64,000 nucleotides of DNA from DAOTWA01 sp963702935 (GCA_963702935.1 OY969772.1:868001-932000), one strand, 5' to 3'; shown: positions 26,000 through 34,861, counted from the first letter of the stretch. The notes: generated from the sequence alone by a model not told the origin. Translations and numbers: made by a program.

Positions 26000-26646
26000 A
26001 CGACGCGACCGCTCGCGCCCCTGCCCGCTGGCTGCTGGCGCTGCTGACCCTGGGGCTGCTCGCCGCCCTGCTCTTCGTCTTCCGGGATTTCGTGCGGCAG
26101 CAGCTCCTCATCCCCATCTATTACGCCGTCTGGCTGGGCGGCCTGCTGCTGCGCAGCCTGGACCAATCCCTGTTATGGGCCATGCTGCTCGGCAGCGTGG
26201 GGGTGATTGCGCTCGTCACGGTGTTACGCAACCTGCGCGGCTTTTCCCGCGCCGATTCCGCCAGAGGCGGAGGGGCCAGCGCCGGGCGGGTGAGCTTTTG
26301 GGCCAGGCAGATCGCCTGGTCGGCGCGGGCGGATTACTTCCACGAGGAATCCCGGCGGGCCACGCTGCGGCTGGTGTGCGCGGTTTTGGCCAACCAGAAC
26401 CGCCTGCCGCTCGAGGAAGTGGAGGCGCGCCTGCAAAATGGAGAGCTGGGCGCGCCGCCGGAGGTGCTGGCCTTTTTGCAGGGGCAGCCGTCCGGCGGCA
26501 CAAGCTCCCGCAGAAGCCTGTGGAGGTCGTTGAGAAGCCTGATGGGCATCGAGACGCCCTCTGAAGAGGACGACCCCGGATTCGTAGCAGTGGTTCAATT
26601 CCTTGAAGATCAACTGGAGGGTAAGCATGGCAATCCAAGCCGGTGA
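25996..26646 (+). CDS. Membrane protein of the DUF4129-MoxR-DUF58 operon
   Basis: A 216-residue protein starting at GTG 25996, overlapping the previous stop. It has two transmembrane helices (LLALLTLGLLAALLFVF near 15, and AMLLGSVGVIALVTVL near 60). The soluble remainder includes REIAWSAR-like ARQIAWSARADYFHEESRRATLRLVCAVLANQNRLPLEEVEARL. I do not recognise a named domain; its position suggests an accessory subunit of the MoxR machinery. Its last 20 bases overlap the MoxR gene. Confidence 0.68.
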   Translation: MNDATARAPARWLLALLTLGLLAALLFVFRDFVRQQLLIPIYYAVWLGGLLLRSLDQSLLWAMLLGSVGVIALVTVLRNLRGFSRADSARGGGASAGRVSFWARQIAWSARADYFHEESRRATLRLVCAVLANQNRLPLEEVEARLQNGELGAPPEVLAFLQGQPSGGTSSRRSLWRSLRSLMGIETPSEEDDPGFVAVVQFLEDQLEGKHGNPSR

Positions 26647-27592
26647 AGTGGCCGAACGCAGTGAGCAGGTGATCGCCGAAGTGGAGCGCGTCATCGTAGG
26701 CAAGCCGGAGGTACTCCACACCATCATGGCGGCGCTCTTGACCAGCGGCGGCCACGTGCTGCTGGAAGATTACCCGGGGCTGGCCAAGACGCTGATCGCC
26801 AACAGCTTCGCCAGCGTCCTGGGGCTGAGCTTCAAGCGCATCCAGTTCACCCCCGACCTCTTGCCGGGCGACATCACCGGCGGATACATCCTGGAGCGCA
26901 ACACCAACCAGTTCGTGCTGCGCAAAGGCCCGCTCTTCGCCAACATCGTCCTGGCCGACGAGGTCAACCGCGCCTCGCCGCGCACCCAATCGGCGCTGCT
27001 GGAGGCCATGCAGGAATACCAGGTGACCCTGGAAGGCGAGACGCTGAAGCTGCCCGACCCCTTCATCGTGATCGCCACCCAGAATCCCATCGAGTACGAG
27101 GGCACCTTCCCCTTGCCCGAAGCCCAATTGGATCGCTTCATCATGAAGCTGTCCATCGGCTATCCCGCGCCGGGCGACGAGCAAGAGATTCTGCGGCGCA
27201 GGCGGGAGCGCAAGAGCGACGCCTTCCAGCTCACGCCGCGCGCCAACCCGCACGAGCTGGCCGAGCTGAGGCAGGCCGTCGAGGAGGTGTACGTCGACGC
27301 GGACATCGAGGCCTACATCGTGGCCCTGGTGGGCGAGACGCGCCGCCATCCCCGGGTGGCGGTGGGAGCCAGCCCGCGCGGAGCGCTGGCCCTGCTCAAG
27401 CTGGCCCGCGCCTGGGCGGCCCTGCACCGGCGCAGCTACGTCCTGCCGGACGACGTCAAAACCTTCGCCGGGCTGGCCCTGGCGCACCGCCTGGTGCTGG
27501 TGCCAGACCTGTGGACCGACCGGCGGGCTGCCGACGACGTGATCGCGGATGTGCTGCACAAGGTGCCGGTGCCGGTAATCAAAGGGGACTGA
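26627..27592 (+). CDS. MoxR-family AAA+ ATPase
   Basis: A 321-residue AAA+ protein. Walker A is the MoxR variant EDYPGLAKT (about 45-53), Walker B is NIVLADEVNRASPRTQSALLEAMQEYQVT, and sensor 1 is FIVIATQNPIEYEGTFPLPEAQLDRF. MoxR ATPases act as chaperones in maturation of metalloenzymes or surface complexes, with DUF58/VWA proteins as partners. GGAGGGT precedes ATG 26627; an earlier ATG at 26603 lacks a site. It overlaps the next gene by one base, so translation is coupled. Confidence 0.93.
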   Translation: MAIQAGEVAERSEQVIAEVERVIVGKPEVLHTIMAALLTSGGHVLLEDYPGLAKTLIANSFASVLGLSFKRIQFTPDLLPGDITGGYILERNTNQFVLRKGPLFANIVLADEVNRASPRTQSALLEAMQEYQVTLEGETLKLPDPFIVIATQNPIEYEGTFPLPEAQLDRFIMKLSIGYPAPGDEQEILRRRRERKSDAFQLTPRANPHELAELRQAVEEVYVDADIEAYIVALVGETRRHPRVAVGASPRGALALLKLARAWAALHRRSYVLPDDVKTFAGLALAHRLVLVPDLWTDRRAADDVIADVLHKVPVPVIKGD

Positions 27593-28881
27593 TGCACGGG
27601 AAATTCCTGTTGCTGGTCTATGGGATATTCGGCCTGCTGATCGCGGGTCTGGCCGCGCGGAATGGGGCGCTGATCGCCATGGCCGTCCCGCTGGCCGTCT
27701 ACCTGGGCGTGGGCCTGGCCACGCGCCCCACGGAGCTGCGCTTGCAGGCCACGCGCACCCTCAGCGGCGACTTTAGCGCGGAGGGCTGCCCGGTCAACGT
27801 CAGCCTCGTGCTCCACAATGAAGGCGAAGCCATCGCCGAGCTGCTGGTGGAAGACCTGGCCCCGTCCCGGCTGCCCCTGATGGACGGAAAGACCAGCCGG
27901 CTGGCCGCACTGCCCCGCGGGGCCAGCCTGGAGCTGGCCTACACGCTGGAGGCGCGCCGCGGCGTGTTTACCTTTCCCCAGGTGCGCGTCACCGCCCGGG
28001 ATGCCTTTGGCCTGTTCTCCCGCACGGCTTCCCTGCCGACCTCCGGGCGCCTGGTGGTGATGCCGAGGGTCACGCGCGTGCGCCGGCCCATCATTCGCCC
28101 GCTGCGCACGCACGGCTTCGCCGGCCCGATTCCCGCCCGCCAGGCCGGCTCGGGCACCGAATTCTACGGGCTGCGCGAGTACCAGTTGGGCGACCCGCGC
28201 CGCCGCATCAACTGGCGGGTGAGCGCCCATCACGAGCGCGAGCTGTTCACCAACGAGTTCGAGCAGGAGCGCATCGCCAACGTGGGGCTGATCCTGGACG
28301 CGCGCGACCAGAGCAACGTCGAGAGCGGAGACGCTTCCCTGTTCGAATTCTCCATCCAGGCCACTGCTTCCCTGGCGGAGGCATTCCTGGCGCAAGGCAA
28401 CCGCGTGGGGCTGCTGGTCTACGGCTTTGGCATGCTGCGCACTTTTCCGGGATATGGCAAGGTGCAATTGGAGCGCATCCTGCGTTCCCTGGCCGAAGCG
28501 CGCACCGGGCACAACTACGCCCTCGAAAAGCTGGATTACCTGCCCACGCAATTCTTCCCCGCCCACTCCCAGATCGTGATGGTCAGCCCGCTGCTGCAAA
28601 CCGACCTGCCCACCCTGGTGCGCCTGCGCGCGCTGGGCTACCAACTACTGGTGGTCAGCCCCGACCCGGTTTCTTTCGAGGCGCGCAGCCTGCTGGCGCT
28701 CCCTGAAGACGAGGCGGCCGTGCGGCTGGCGCGCGTCGAGCGGGCGCTGCTGATCCACGAGCTGAAGCGGGTGGGCGTTCAGACGGTGGACTGGCGCGTG
28801 GATCAGCCCTTCAACCGGGCCATCGAGAGCGCCTTGAGCCGCCCGCCCCAGGCGATCCGTCCGCTGGGAGGCCGGTTATGA
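27592..28881 (+). CDS. DUF58 (VWA-like) protein
   Basis: A 429-residue protein. Two N-terminal membrane segments (LLLVYGIFGLLIAGLAA and ALIAMAVPLAVYLGVGL), a beta-rich region, then the DUF58 core: GSGTEFYGLREYQLGDPRRRINWRVSAHHERELFTNEFEQER near residues 185-225. The following VGLILDARD segment corresponds to the VWA metal-site region. It is the usual partner of MoxR, and the TGATG junction with that gene is consistent. The precise client complex is unknown. Confidence 0.9.
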   Translation: MHGKFLLLVYGIFGLLIAGLAARNGALIAMAVPLAVYLGVGLATRPTELRLQATRTLSGDFSAEGCPVNVSLVLHNEGEAIAELLVEDLAPSRLPLMDGKTSRLAALPRGASLELAYTLEARRGVFTFPQVRVTARDAFGLFSRTASLPTSGRLVVMPRVTRVRRPIIRPLRTHGFAGPIPARQAGSGTEFYGLREYQLGDPRRRINWRVSAHHERELFTNEFEQERIANVGLILDARDQSNVESGDASLFEFSIQATASLAEAFLAQGNRVGLLVYGFGMLRTFPGYGKVQLERILRSLAEARTGHNYALEKLDYLPTQFFPAHSQIVMVSPLLQTDLPTLVRLRALGYQLLVVSPDPVSFEARSLLALPEDEAAVRLARVERALLIHELKRVGVQTVDWRVDQPFNRAIESALSRPPQAIRPLGGRL

Positions 28882-29366
28882 GCCTCACCCGGCGCCTGGC
28901 GCCCGCCGCCATCTTCCTGGCAAGCGCGATCGCCGCCCTGGCTTACGCTTTGGCCGGTTCCTGGCCGGTCTCGATGGGCCTGGCGCTGGCCGGCGCCTTA
29001 TGGTTCCTGGGCCGGCGCAAGGGGGAATGGGTGGCGCACGCCGCTCTGGCGGGCGGGGCAGCGGCCTGGGCCATCGGCCTCGTGAAGGGGATGCAGCCGG
29101 GGCTGGCGCTGTTGGGCGTGACTACCCTGCTGTGCGCCTGGGACCTGGATCTGCTTGGCCGGCGCTTGAGGGGCAACCTGGAAGCCGGCGCCTTTTCACC
29201 GTTGGAGCGCCAGCACCTGCGCCAGGTGGGCGCGGCGGCCGGCGCCGGCCTGCTCCTGGGCGGCCTGGGCCTGGTCGTGACTTTAGATCTCAGCTTCGCC
29301 GCCGTCTTTTTCCTGGCGCTTTTCGCCGTGGTCGCCCTGGGCAAAGTGATCTCAGCGGCCAGGTAG
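28878..29366 (+). CDS. Small multi-pass membrane protein closing the MoxR operon
   Basis: A 162-residue protein with about five hydrophobic stretches (9-25, 28-42, 52-68, 72-88, 115-155). The start overlaps the DUF58 stop (ATGA). No domain is recognised. Its tight coupling suggests that it anchors or scaffolds the operon products in the membrane. Confidence 0.68.
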   Translation: MSLTRRLAPAAIFLASAIAALAYALAGSWPVSMGLALAGALWFLGRRKGEWVAHAALAGGAAAWAIGLVKGMQPGLALLGVTTLLCAWDLDLLGRRLRGNLEAGAFSPLERQHLRQVGAAAGAGLLLGGLGLVVTLDLSFAAVFFLALFAVVALGKVISAAR

Positions 29367-29386
29367 CCCGGCCGATTTTTCTTTGC

Positions 29387-29509
29387 TTGACATTCCCGCC
29401 GTTCGCGTTAGAATCCATCCAGCGATGAGGCTCGCTTGAAAGTAACGAACCGCCAAAGAATGGCTGATAGCCTCTGCCGGGAAATGCTCTCTGGCAGAGG
29501 CTTTTTTTT
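29387..29509 (+). ncRNA. Promoter-to-terminator unit of about 90 nt: small RNA or leader attenuator
   Basis: TTGACA (29387-29392), a 16-base gap and TAGAAT (29409-29414) are a near-ideal promoter. An intrinsic terminator follows: stem AGCCTCTGCC/GGCAGAGGCT (29469-29478/29493-29502) with eight Ts. Between them GAGGCT (29427-29432) can pair with AGCCTC, the left arm of the terminator, so an alternative antiterminator fold is possible. A further small hairpin GCCA...TGGC lies inside, and a 4-codon frame (ATG at 29425, TGA at 29437) is present. I cannot match it to a known riboswitch. The next gene starts 50 bases after the terminator. Confidence 0.62.
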
Positions 29510-29558
29510 ACGAGCTTTGACAGACCCTCCAGATCTTTCTCCGAATGGAACCCAGATT

Positions 29559-29990
29559 ATGTCCGATCCGTTATTCAATTCCTACCAGAAAACCGCCGTG
29601 ACCGTCACCTTGCAGAAATTCGAAGAGGATCTGCGCCAGGCCATCCACTGGCTGGACGGACAAAACGAGCAAGGTATCCTCTACCGGCGCAGGCTGGAGA
29701 TGCCGGAAGAACAGCGCCGCCTGGCCAGAGCGCGCATCGAGCTGGCATTGGAGGAAATCCGCGCGCTCGCGCAGCGCCTGGATCTGGAAACGGAAGAGGA
29801 AAATGCCTCCCGCACGATCGTGGGGCACATCAGCATCGATTGGGAGAACCTGTCGGGAACGCGCGCGCGCAACCTGGGCAGTTATGGCGCGGTGCACCCC
29901 GACCTGGGGAAGATACTGGATCAGCCCATGGAGCGGCTGGCCGAGCTGGCCGTAGAGCTGACTTCGCTTTTCTTGCAGGCGTCTAGCTGA
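29559..29990 (+). CDS. Charged helical protein of unknown function
   Basis: A 143-residue protein. Most of it is predicted helix with heptad-like spacing (KFEEDLRQAIHWLDGQNEQGILYRRRLEMPEEQRRLARARIELALEEIRALAQRLDLE), then a distinct segment SRTIVGHISIDWENLSGTRARNLGSYGAVHPDLGKILD. No family is recognised. ATG 29559 has no strong ribosome site; the frame opens earlier (29436), but that part overlaps the terminator of the upstream small RNA. If the attenuator reads through, this is the gene it would control. Confidence 0.6.
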   Translation: MSDPLFNSYQKTAVTVTLQKFEEDLRQAIHWLDGQNEQGILYRRRLEMPEEQRRLARARIELALEEIRALAQRLDLETEEENASRTIVGHISIDWENLSGTRARNLGSYGAVHPDLGKILDQPMERLAELAVELTSLFLQASS

Positions 29991-30023
29991 CCGACCTGCC
30001 CAAATCTATGACGAGGAGAAAAA

Positions 30024-30071
30024 ATGATCCCAAGCATTGAAAGCGTTGACACGCCGGCGAAATCCTCTTGA
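30024..30071 (+). CDS. Possible 15-residue peptide with strong ribosome site
   Basis: ATG at 30024 has GAGGAG six bases upstream and encodes a 15-residue peptide before TGA. Its end overlaps the -35 of the PadR promoter. It may be a leader peptide or the first codons of a lost gene; no homology can be claimed. Confidence 0.2.
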   Translation: MIPSIESVDTPAKSS

Positions 30072-30111
30072 CTCCAGATCCAAAAAATGATAATATGTCG
30101 TTGTACGACAT
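30068..30111 (+). promoter_or_regulatory. PadR promoter with overlapping palindrome
   Basis: TTGACT (30068-30073), 17 bases, TAATAT (30091-30096). ATGTCGT-TGT-ACGACAT (30095-30111) is a perfect 7-base inverted repeat overlapping the -10. PadR proteins typically bind ATGT...ACAT palindromes. Confidence 0.75.
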
Positions 30112-30142
30112 GGCGTCAAACGATATAGACGAGGTGCGTTAG

Positions 30143-30499
30143 ATGGAAACCAAACCAGAACCAGACTCACTGCTTCCCCTTACCGAGGCCACCTTTTTCA
30201 TCCTGCTCAGCCTATCACCCGCCCCAAAGCACGGCTATGCCATCATGAAAGACGTGCACGACCTGAGCCGCGGGCGGATCACTTTCAGCACGGGCACCTT
30301 ATACGGGGCTTTAAAGAGATTATTGGAGCAGGGCTGGATCGTGCGCAGCGGAGAAAGCGAGGAAGGGGAAGCCGAGACGAGCAGGTCCCGCAAGGAATAC
30401 GAGCTGACCCGCCTGGGCAGGAAGATCCTGGCGGCCGAGACGGCCCGCATGAGCGCTTTGGTTCAACTGGCCGTTTCTATCCAGCCCAAGGAAAGCTAA
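30143..30499 (+). CDS. PadR-family regulator (short form)
   Basis: A 118-residue protein consisting of the PadR winged helix (ATFFILLSLSPAPKHGYAIMKDVHDL, then GTLYGALKRLLEQGWIVRSG and RKEYELTRLGRKILAAETARM). There is no long C-terminal domain. The palindrome overlapping its promoter suggests autorepression. It is followed after three bases by a membrane protein gene, the typical PadR-partner arrangement. Confidence 0.9.
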   Translation: METKPEPDSLLPLTEATFFILLSLSPAPKHGYAIMKDVHDLSRGRITFSTGTLYGALKRLLEQGWIVRSGESEEGEAETSRSRKEYELTRLGRKILAAETARMSALVQLAVSIQPKES

Positions 30500-30502
30500 C
30501 CC

Positions 30503-31378
30503 ATGGAAACCCACCCGGAAAGCCGCTCCGAAAATATCTATAAAAGCGCAGCGTCCCGGTTCTACCGGGCCATCCTGGGCCTGTATCCGCTCAGTTTTCG
30601 GCGCAGGTTTGGCTCCGAGATGAACGAGGTATTCAGGGAAGCCCTCGAGGAGCACGCCCGAAAAGGCCCTGTAGAGGTCGTGCTCTTCCTCGGGCGTGAA
30701 TGGGTAGAAGCGCCCATGAGCATCCTGAAACAACACCTCGCATTGGCTTCCTTCGGGATGCAGCCTTATCTGGTCAACATTTTGGCCTTCGCGCTTGGTT
30801 TCATCCTGCTCGGGCTGGTCGACGTAGGGAACGAATTCAAGGACCTTATCGGAATTCAGGGCTATCTGATCAGCTTGCTCAGCCTTGCCTTCGCCGGCGG
30901 GATAGGCGGCCTGGCCATCGGGAGCATCCTGGATCCCCGCAGGAAAAGCCTTTTTGCCGTATGTGGAGCAGTTGGGTTCTTGCTCGCCAACACGCTGGTA
31001 GGGCAGATGTATTTCGAGGTTTTCCCGGATGCTTTTTTGGCGCCCCAAAGCGGCGTATATTTCCTGATCCCGTTCCTTTACCCTCTCCTCACCGGGAGCG
31101 TGTTCGGGCTGTTCATCGGCGCAGCCAATCGCAACTGGCGCAGCCTTCTTCGCTTTACGGCCTTGGGAAGCACGGCGATGCTGGCGGGCTTTTTTGTGAA
31201 CCGCCTCTCGGCTGCGCTCATGCAAAGTTTCTTATTCCCCAGCGCACTGCACGGCCTGGCGCCGGCCGGCAGCGGATGGTCATTCGCTTACCTGATGATC
31301 CCGGCCCTGCTGGAAGGGATGCTCCTGGGCGCTTTGTTTGGCAGAATCACCCAAAGGGGCCTGGCCGTAAAGGCGTAA
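30503..31378 (+). CDS. PadR-partner multi-pass membrane protein
   Basis: A 291-residue protein. The amphipathic start YRAILGLYPLSFRRRFGSEMNEVFREALEEHARKG is the same kind of module that precedes permease domains in PadR-linked genes. About seven transmembrane segments follow (for example NILAFALGFILLGLVDVG and LISLLSLAFAGGIGGLAIGSIL). Function unknown; co-regulated with the PadR gene directly upstream. Confidence 0.72.
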   Translation: METHPESRSENIYKSAASRFYRAILGLYPLSFRRRFGSEMNEVFREALEEHARKGPVEVVLFLGREWVEAPMSILKQHLALASFGMQPYLVNILAFALGFILLGLVDVGNEFKDLIGIQGYLISLLSLAFAGGIGGLAIGSILDPRRKSLFAVCGAVGFLLANTLVGQMYFEVFPDAFLAPQSGVYFLIPFLYPLLTGSVFGLFIGAANRNWRSLLRFTALGSTAMLAGFFVNRLSAALMQSFLFPSALHGLAPAGSGWSFAYLMIPALLEGMLLGALFGRITQRGLAVKA

Positions 31379-31488
31379 ATCCTTCCTAAGAAAAGCAACG
31401 GTCATCCTCTGCCTGCGCTGCGAGGCAGTGTGCTTCCGGTTGCCACCTTCCTTTCAATTTGAGCTCGACTTTTCAGGAGGCTTTCTCT

Positions 31489-32970
31489 ATGGATAGCACT
31501 TCTACTTCAACGCACCTGGAGCGCGTCCATTCCCTGGTGAGAGAGCTTCAGCTTCCCAGGCTGCTAACCCTGCTGTGGCTGGGATCCTTTTTCGTCCACC
31601 TCGTCGTCGTTCTCATTTTTATCCAGCAACCCATCGCGCTGGACGACATGTATCAATACGATATGCTGGCCCGGTCTTTGAGCCAGGGGAATGGTTACCG
31701 CTGGTATTCGCAAGCCGACGTCGAAGTGCTGCGCCCTTACTATTCCCAATTCCTGGACATCGACCACCTGCCTTTCCCGGAGAAGGGCTTGCTGACCACC
31801 TTCCGCGCTCCCGGATACCCGTTCTTCCTGGCCATGCTCTACCTGCTGGTACCGGGAGCGTCTCGCTTCGGGCTGGCTCGCCTGGCTCAGGCCGGCGTCA
31901 TGGCGCTGCTGGCCCCCCTGGCGGCGCTTTTGGCCCTCCAGGCGGGTCTGCCCAAAAAGGCGGCGCTCCTGGCCGGCCTGGGCACCAGCCTTTACCCGAT
32001 CTTGTTGTTCTATCCGATCGGGCTGGCGTCGGAAAATCTGTACGTCGTGCTGGGCGCAGCCTCGCTCGTGGCGGTCCTCTATTGTGTGAAGCAGCGGGCC
32101 TGGAGCTGGACGCTGCTGGCGGGTTTATTGTGCGGCGCGACTATGCTCACGCGCTCGATCTTCGCCATTTTCGTCGTGCTGGCGGGCGTCTGGATCAGCC
32201 ATTCCAGCCCGCGCCACCTCCGGGCCGGCTTGCTGTTCGGACTGGCCGCTTTTGGGCTGTGCCTCCCCTGGAGCATCCGCAATTCCGCCCTGCTGCACAG
32301 GCCGGCCTTCGTGGAAAATAGCCTGGGCTATAACCTGTTCATCGGCTACCACCCCCAGGGGGATGGGGGCTTCGTTTCGAAGATCGCGATCCTCCCCATG
32401 CATATCCTGGACGATGGGGAGCGCGACCGCCTTTGTATGCAGCAGGCTCTCGAATTCATTCGACAGGACCCGCTTGAAGCGGCCCGCAGAGTATTCACCC
32501 GGCTGGTCAAGCTCCTCGGGCCGGAAGACCGGGAATTCTTTTACTTCTATAGCAACGACCTGGTCGGCGCGATTCCCCAACCCTGGCTGGCTCTCATTTA
32601 CTCGCTCCTGGTCATTCCCTGGGGCTGCACCCTGCTATGCGGAGCCGCCGGCCTTTGGCTCGTGAAGGATCGCGGAATTGTTTTAGCGGTGCTCCTGTTC
32701 CTGATCGGATATGGCTTCCCCCATCTCTTGATCATTGCCGAGCCCAGGTTTCATTTGGCCTGGATTCCCGTCCTGATGCCTTTTGCCGCTTACGGCTGGG
32801 TGTCGAGAAGGAAAATCTGGGGGAAGCGACTCCTTCAGAAGGAAAACAGGGTTTTGGTCGCGCTGCTCCTTTTGATCGCTTTGGTCTTCGCCTCAGGCAT
32901 TGCCGCGAACTTTTCCAGGCTGGTAGCCATCATGAGCGAAGGTGGGAACCGGCTGTATTTTTCTTATTGA
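31489..32970 (+). CDS. Membrane glycosyltransferase of the ArnT/PMT (GT39-like) fold
   Basis: A 493-residue protein with 11-13 predicted membrane helices. The first loop has the acidic pair LDDMYQYDMLARSLSQGNGYRWYS, and then TTFRAPGYPFFLAMLYLL, the hallmark of polyprenyl-phosphate-sugar glycosyltransferases of this fold, in which an Asp near the first loop is catalytic. AGGAGG lies eight bases before ATG 31489. It stands alone between a PadR pair and an EamA exporter. The acceptor is unknown; lipid or protein glycosylation is possible. Confidence 0.8.
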   Translation: MDSTSTSTHLERVHSLVRELQLPRLLTLLWLGSFFVHLVVVLIFIQQPIALDDMYQYDMLARSLSQGNGYRWYSQADVEVLRPYYSQFLDIDHLPFPEKGLLTTFRAPGYPFFLAMLYLLVPGASRFGLARLAQAGVMALLAPLAALLALQAGLPKKAALLAGLGTSLYPILLFYPIGLASENLYVVLGAASLVAVLYCVKQRAWSWTLLAGLLCGATMLTRSIFAIFVVLAGVWISHSSPRHLRAGLLFGLAAFGLCLPWSIRNSALLHRPAFVENSLGYNLFIGYHPQGDGGFVSKIAILPMHILDDGERDRLCMQQALEFIRQDPLEAARRVFTRLVKLLGPEDREFFYFYSNDLVGAIPQPWLALIYSLLVIPWGCTLLCGAAGLWLVKDRGIVLAVLLFLIGYGFPHLLIIAEPRFHLAWIPVLMPFAAYGWVSRRKIWGKRLLQKENRVLVALLLLIALVFASGIAANFSRLVAIMSEGGNRLYFSY

Positions 32971-33043
32971 AGAGAGGATTTGGAAACCCGATTTGATGAT
33001 CAAGCTACTATAATACGTATATCGTTTTCCATCCTCCCTATCC

Positions 33044-34072
33044 ATGCGAGAGCAGACCGTGCCCGCTCGTCCTTCCGATCAACCTAACCTCACCCGCGGC
33101 TATCTGGTCGCGCTGGCCGCGGCGGCCTGCCTGTCTACCACGGCCATCTTCATCCGCTACCTCAGCCTGACCTATCACGTCCCGGCGCTGGTGCTGGCCT
33201 TCTGGCGAGACGCCATGGCCGTCGCCACCTTGCTGCCCGTGCTGGCGCTCGCACGGCCCGCTTTGCTGCGGGTCAGGCCGCAAGCCCTGCTCTACCTGGC
33301 GCTGTACGGATTCGTGCTGGCCATCTTCAATTCCCTGTGGACGCTGTCGGTGGCGCTGAACGGCGCCGCCGTGGCGACCGTGCTGGTCTACTCCTCGGCG
33401 GGCTTCACCGCCCTGCTGGGCTGGTGGCTGCTCAAAGAACGCCTGGATTGGGCCAAGGGGCTGGCCGTGCTCCTCAGCCTGGGGGGCTGCGTGCTGGTAT
33501 CCGGGGCGCTGGACCCGGCGGCCTGGCGCTCGGGCCTGGTGAGCATCCTGACCGGCGCATTCTCCGGCCTGTGCTACGCGGCCTACAGCCTGATGGGCCG
33601 CTCGGCCTCGCAGCGCGGCCTGAATCCCTGGACGACCCTGACGTACACCTTCGCGTTCGGGGCGCTCTTTTTGCTGCTCTTCAATCTATTGCTGGGAGGG
33701 ATTCTGCCAGGCGGGGCCGCCCGCCCGGCCGACCTGTTGTGGCTGGGAAATGCGCTGGCCGGGTGGGGCATCCTGTTCTTGCTCTCGGCCGGCCCCACGG
33801 TGGCCGGTTTCGGGCTGTACAACGTCAGCCTGAGCTACCTGCCTTCCAGCGTGGCCAACCTGATCGTCATCCTGGAGCCGGTCTTCACCAGCGTGACCGC
33901 TTATTTCTTGCTGGGCGAGCGTCTGAATAGAGGGCAGATCGGCGGCGGCCTGATGATCGTGGCGGGAGTGGCCTTCTTGAGAATTTACGAGGGTTGGATC
34001 CTCGGCAAAACACGAGCCGAGGCCAACCCTCGCGGAAAGCTGCGCCCCAAGGCCGACGTGTATAAGGATTGA
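33044..34072 (+). CDS. EamA-family (DMT) transporter
   Basis: A 342-residue protein with ten membrane helices in two five-helix halves, each an EamA repeat: LVALAAAACLSTTAIFIRYLSL in the first and SILTGAFSGLCYAAYSLMGRSA in the second, with ALNGAAVATVLVYSSAGFTALLGWWLLKERL closing the first half. The family exports or exchanges metabolites; the substrate is unknown. A TATAAT at 33009-33014 lies 30 bases upstream of the ATG. It is followed 19 bases later by the MerR gene and is likely to be co-transcribed with it. Confidence 0.87.
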   Translation: MREQTVPARPSDQPNLTRGYLVALAAAACLSTTAIFIRYLSLTYHVPALVLAFWRDAMAVATLLPVLALARPALLRVRPQALLYLALYGFVLAIFNSLWTLSVALNGAAVATVLVYSSAGFTALLGWWLLKERLDWAKGLAVLLSLGGCVLVSGALDPAAWRSGLVSILTGAFSGLCYAAYSLMGRSASQRGLNPWTTLTYTFAFGALFLLLFNLLLGGILPGGAARPADLLWLGNALAGWGILFLLSAGPTVAGFGLYNVSLSYLPSSVANLIVILEPVFTSVTAYFLLGERLNRGQIGGGLMIVAGVAFLRIYEGWILGKTRAEANPRGKLRPKADVYKD

Positions 34073-34091
34073 TGCTTTTCTGGGAGGATGC

Positions 34092-34856
34092 GTGCCCTAT
34101 AACCGCTTGAGCACCAGCAAGATCGCGAAAGCCGTCGGCTGCCACCCTAACACGGTACGGCTTTACGAACAGTGGGGATACCTGCCGCCGGTGCGGCGCA
34201 GCCCGGCCGGGTACCGGTTGTACACTCAGGAACACCTGGATCAGATGCGCCTGGCGCGCACTGCGTTGGAAGGCGAGTGGCCGGGCAAGACCATCCGCCA
34301 ATCGGCGATCAGCCTGGTGCGCCACGCCGCCAGCAGCGACCTTGGAGGAGCGCTGGAACAGGCCTACCAACACCTGGGACGGGTGCGAGCCGAGCGCGCG
34401 CAAGCCGAGATCGCGGCTCAATTGCTGGAGCGGTGGGCCGCAGGCGCTGCCGCGGACGCTACTGCCCGCACCTTGTGCACCGGGGAGACGGCCTCCCTGC
34501 TGGGGGTCACCATCGATTGCCTGCGCACCTGGGAGCGCGACGGCCTCATCAGCGTTCCGCGCGACCCACGCAACGGCTATCGCCGCTACGGCCTGGTCGA
34601 GATCGGCCGCTTAAGGGTCATCCGCATGTTGCGCACGGCCGGGTACAGCCTGATGGCCATCCTGCGCATGCTCACCCACCTGGACGAGGGCCGCGCGGGC
34701 GACCTGCGCCAGGTGCTCGACACGCCCCGCCCGGACGAGGACATCTTTTCCGCCGCCGACCGCTGGATAACCTCCCTCCACCGGCAAGAAGAACGCGCCG
34801 GCCGCCTGATCGCCCTGCTGGAAGAAAGACTGCAAAGAATCCCCCCTGGGCGATGA
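34092..34856 (+). CDS. MerR-family regulator with two HTH domains
   Basis: This 254-residue protein contains two MerR-type DNA-binding domains in one chain. The first is at residues 5-60 (LSTSKIAKAVGCHPNTVRLYEQWGYLPPVRRSPAGYRLYTQEHL). The second is at about 130-200 (LCTGETASLLGVTIDCLRTWERDGLISVPRDPRNGYRRYGLVEIGRLRVIRMLRTAGYSL), followed by the short dimer helix. Usual MerR proteins have one HTH and work as dimers, so this may bind as a pseudo-dimer or bridge two sites. It starts at GTG with GGGAGG upstream. Related sequence elements lie before the RibD_C and ABC genes downstream, which are probably its targets. Confidence 0.87.
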   Translation: MPYNRLSTSKIAKAVGCHPNTVRLYEQWGYLPPVRRSPAGYRLYTQEHLDQMRLARTALEGEWPGKTIRQSAISLVRHAASSDLGGALEQAYQHLGRVRAERAQAEIAAQLLERWAAGAAADATARTLCTGETASLLGVTIDCLRTWERDGLISVPRDPRNGYRRYGLVEIGRLRVIRMLRTAGYSLMAILRMLTHLDEGRAGDLRQVLDTPRPDEDIFSAADRWITSLHRQEERAGRLIALLEERLQRIPPGR

Positions 34857-34861
34857 TCTCA

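Noticed and set aside
29469..29502. Small-SRP RNA or tmRNA as the identity of the 29.4-kb RNA
   Set aside because: The SRP domain IV motif and tmRNA acceptor features are absent; it fits only a generic promoter-terminator unit.
29436..29558. Earlier start for the 29559 gene
   Set aside because: It would place the coding sequence across a perfect intrinsic terminator.
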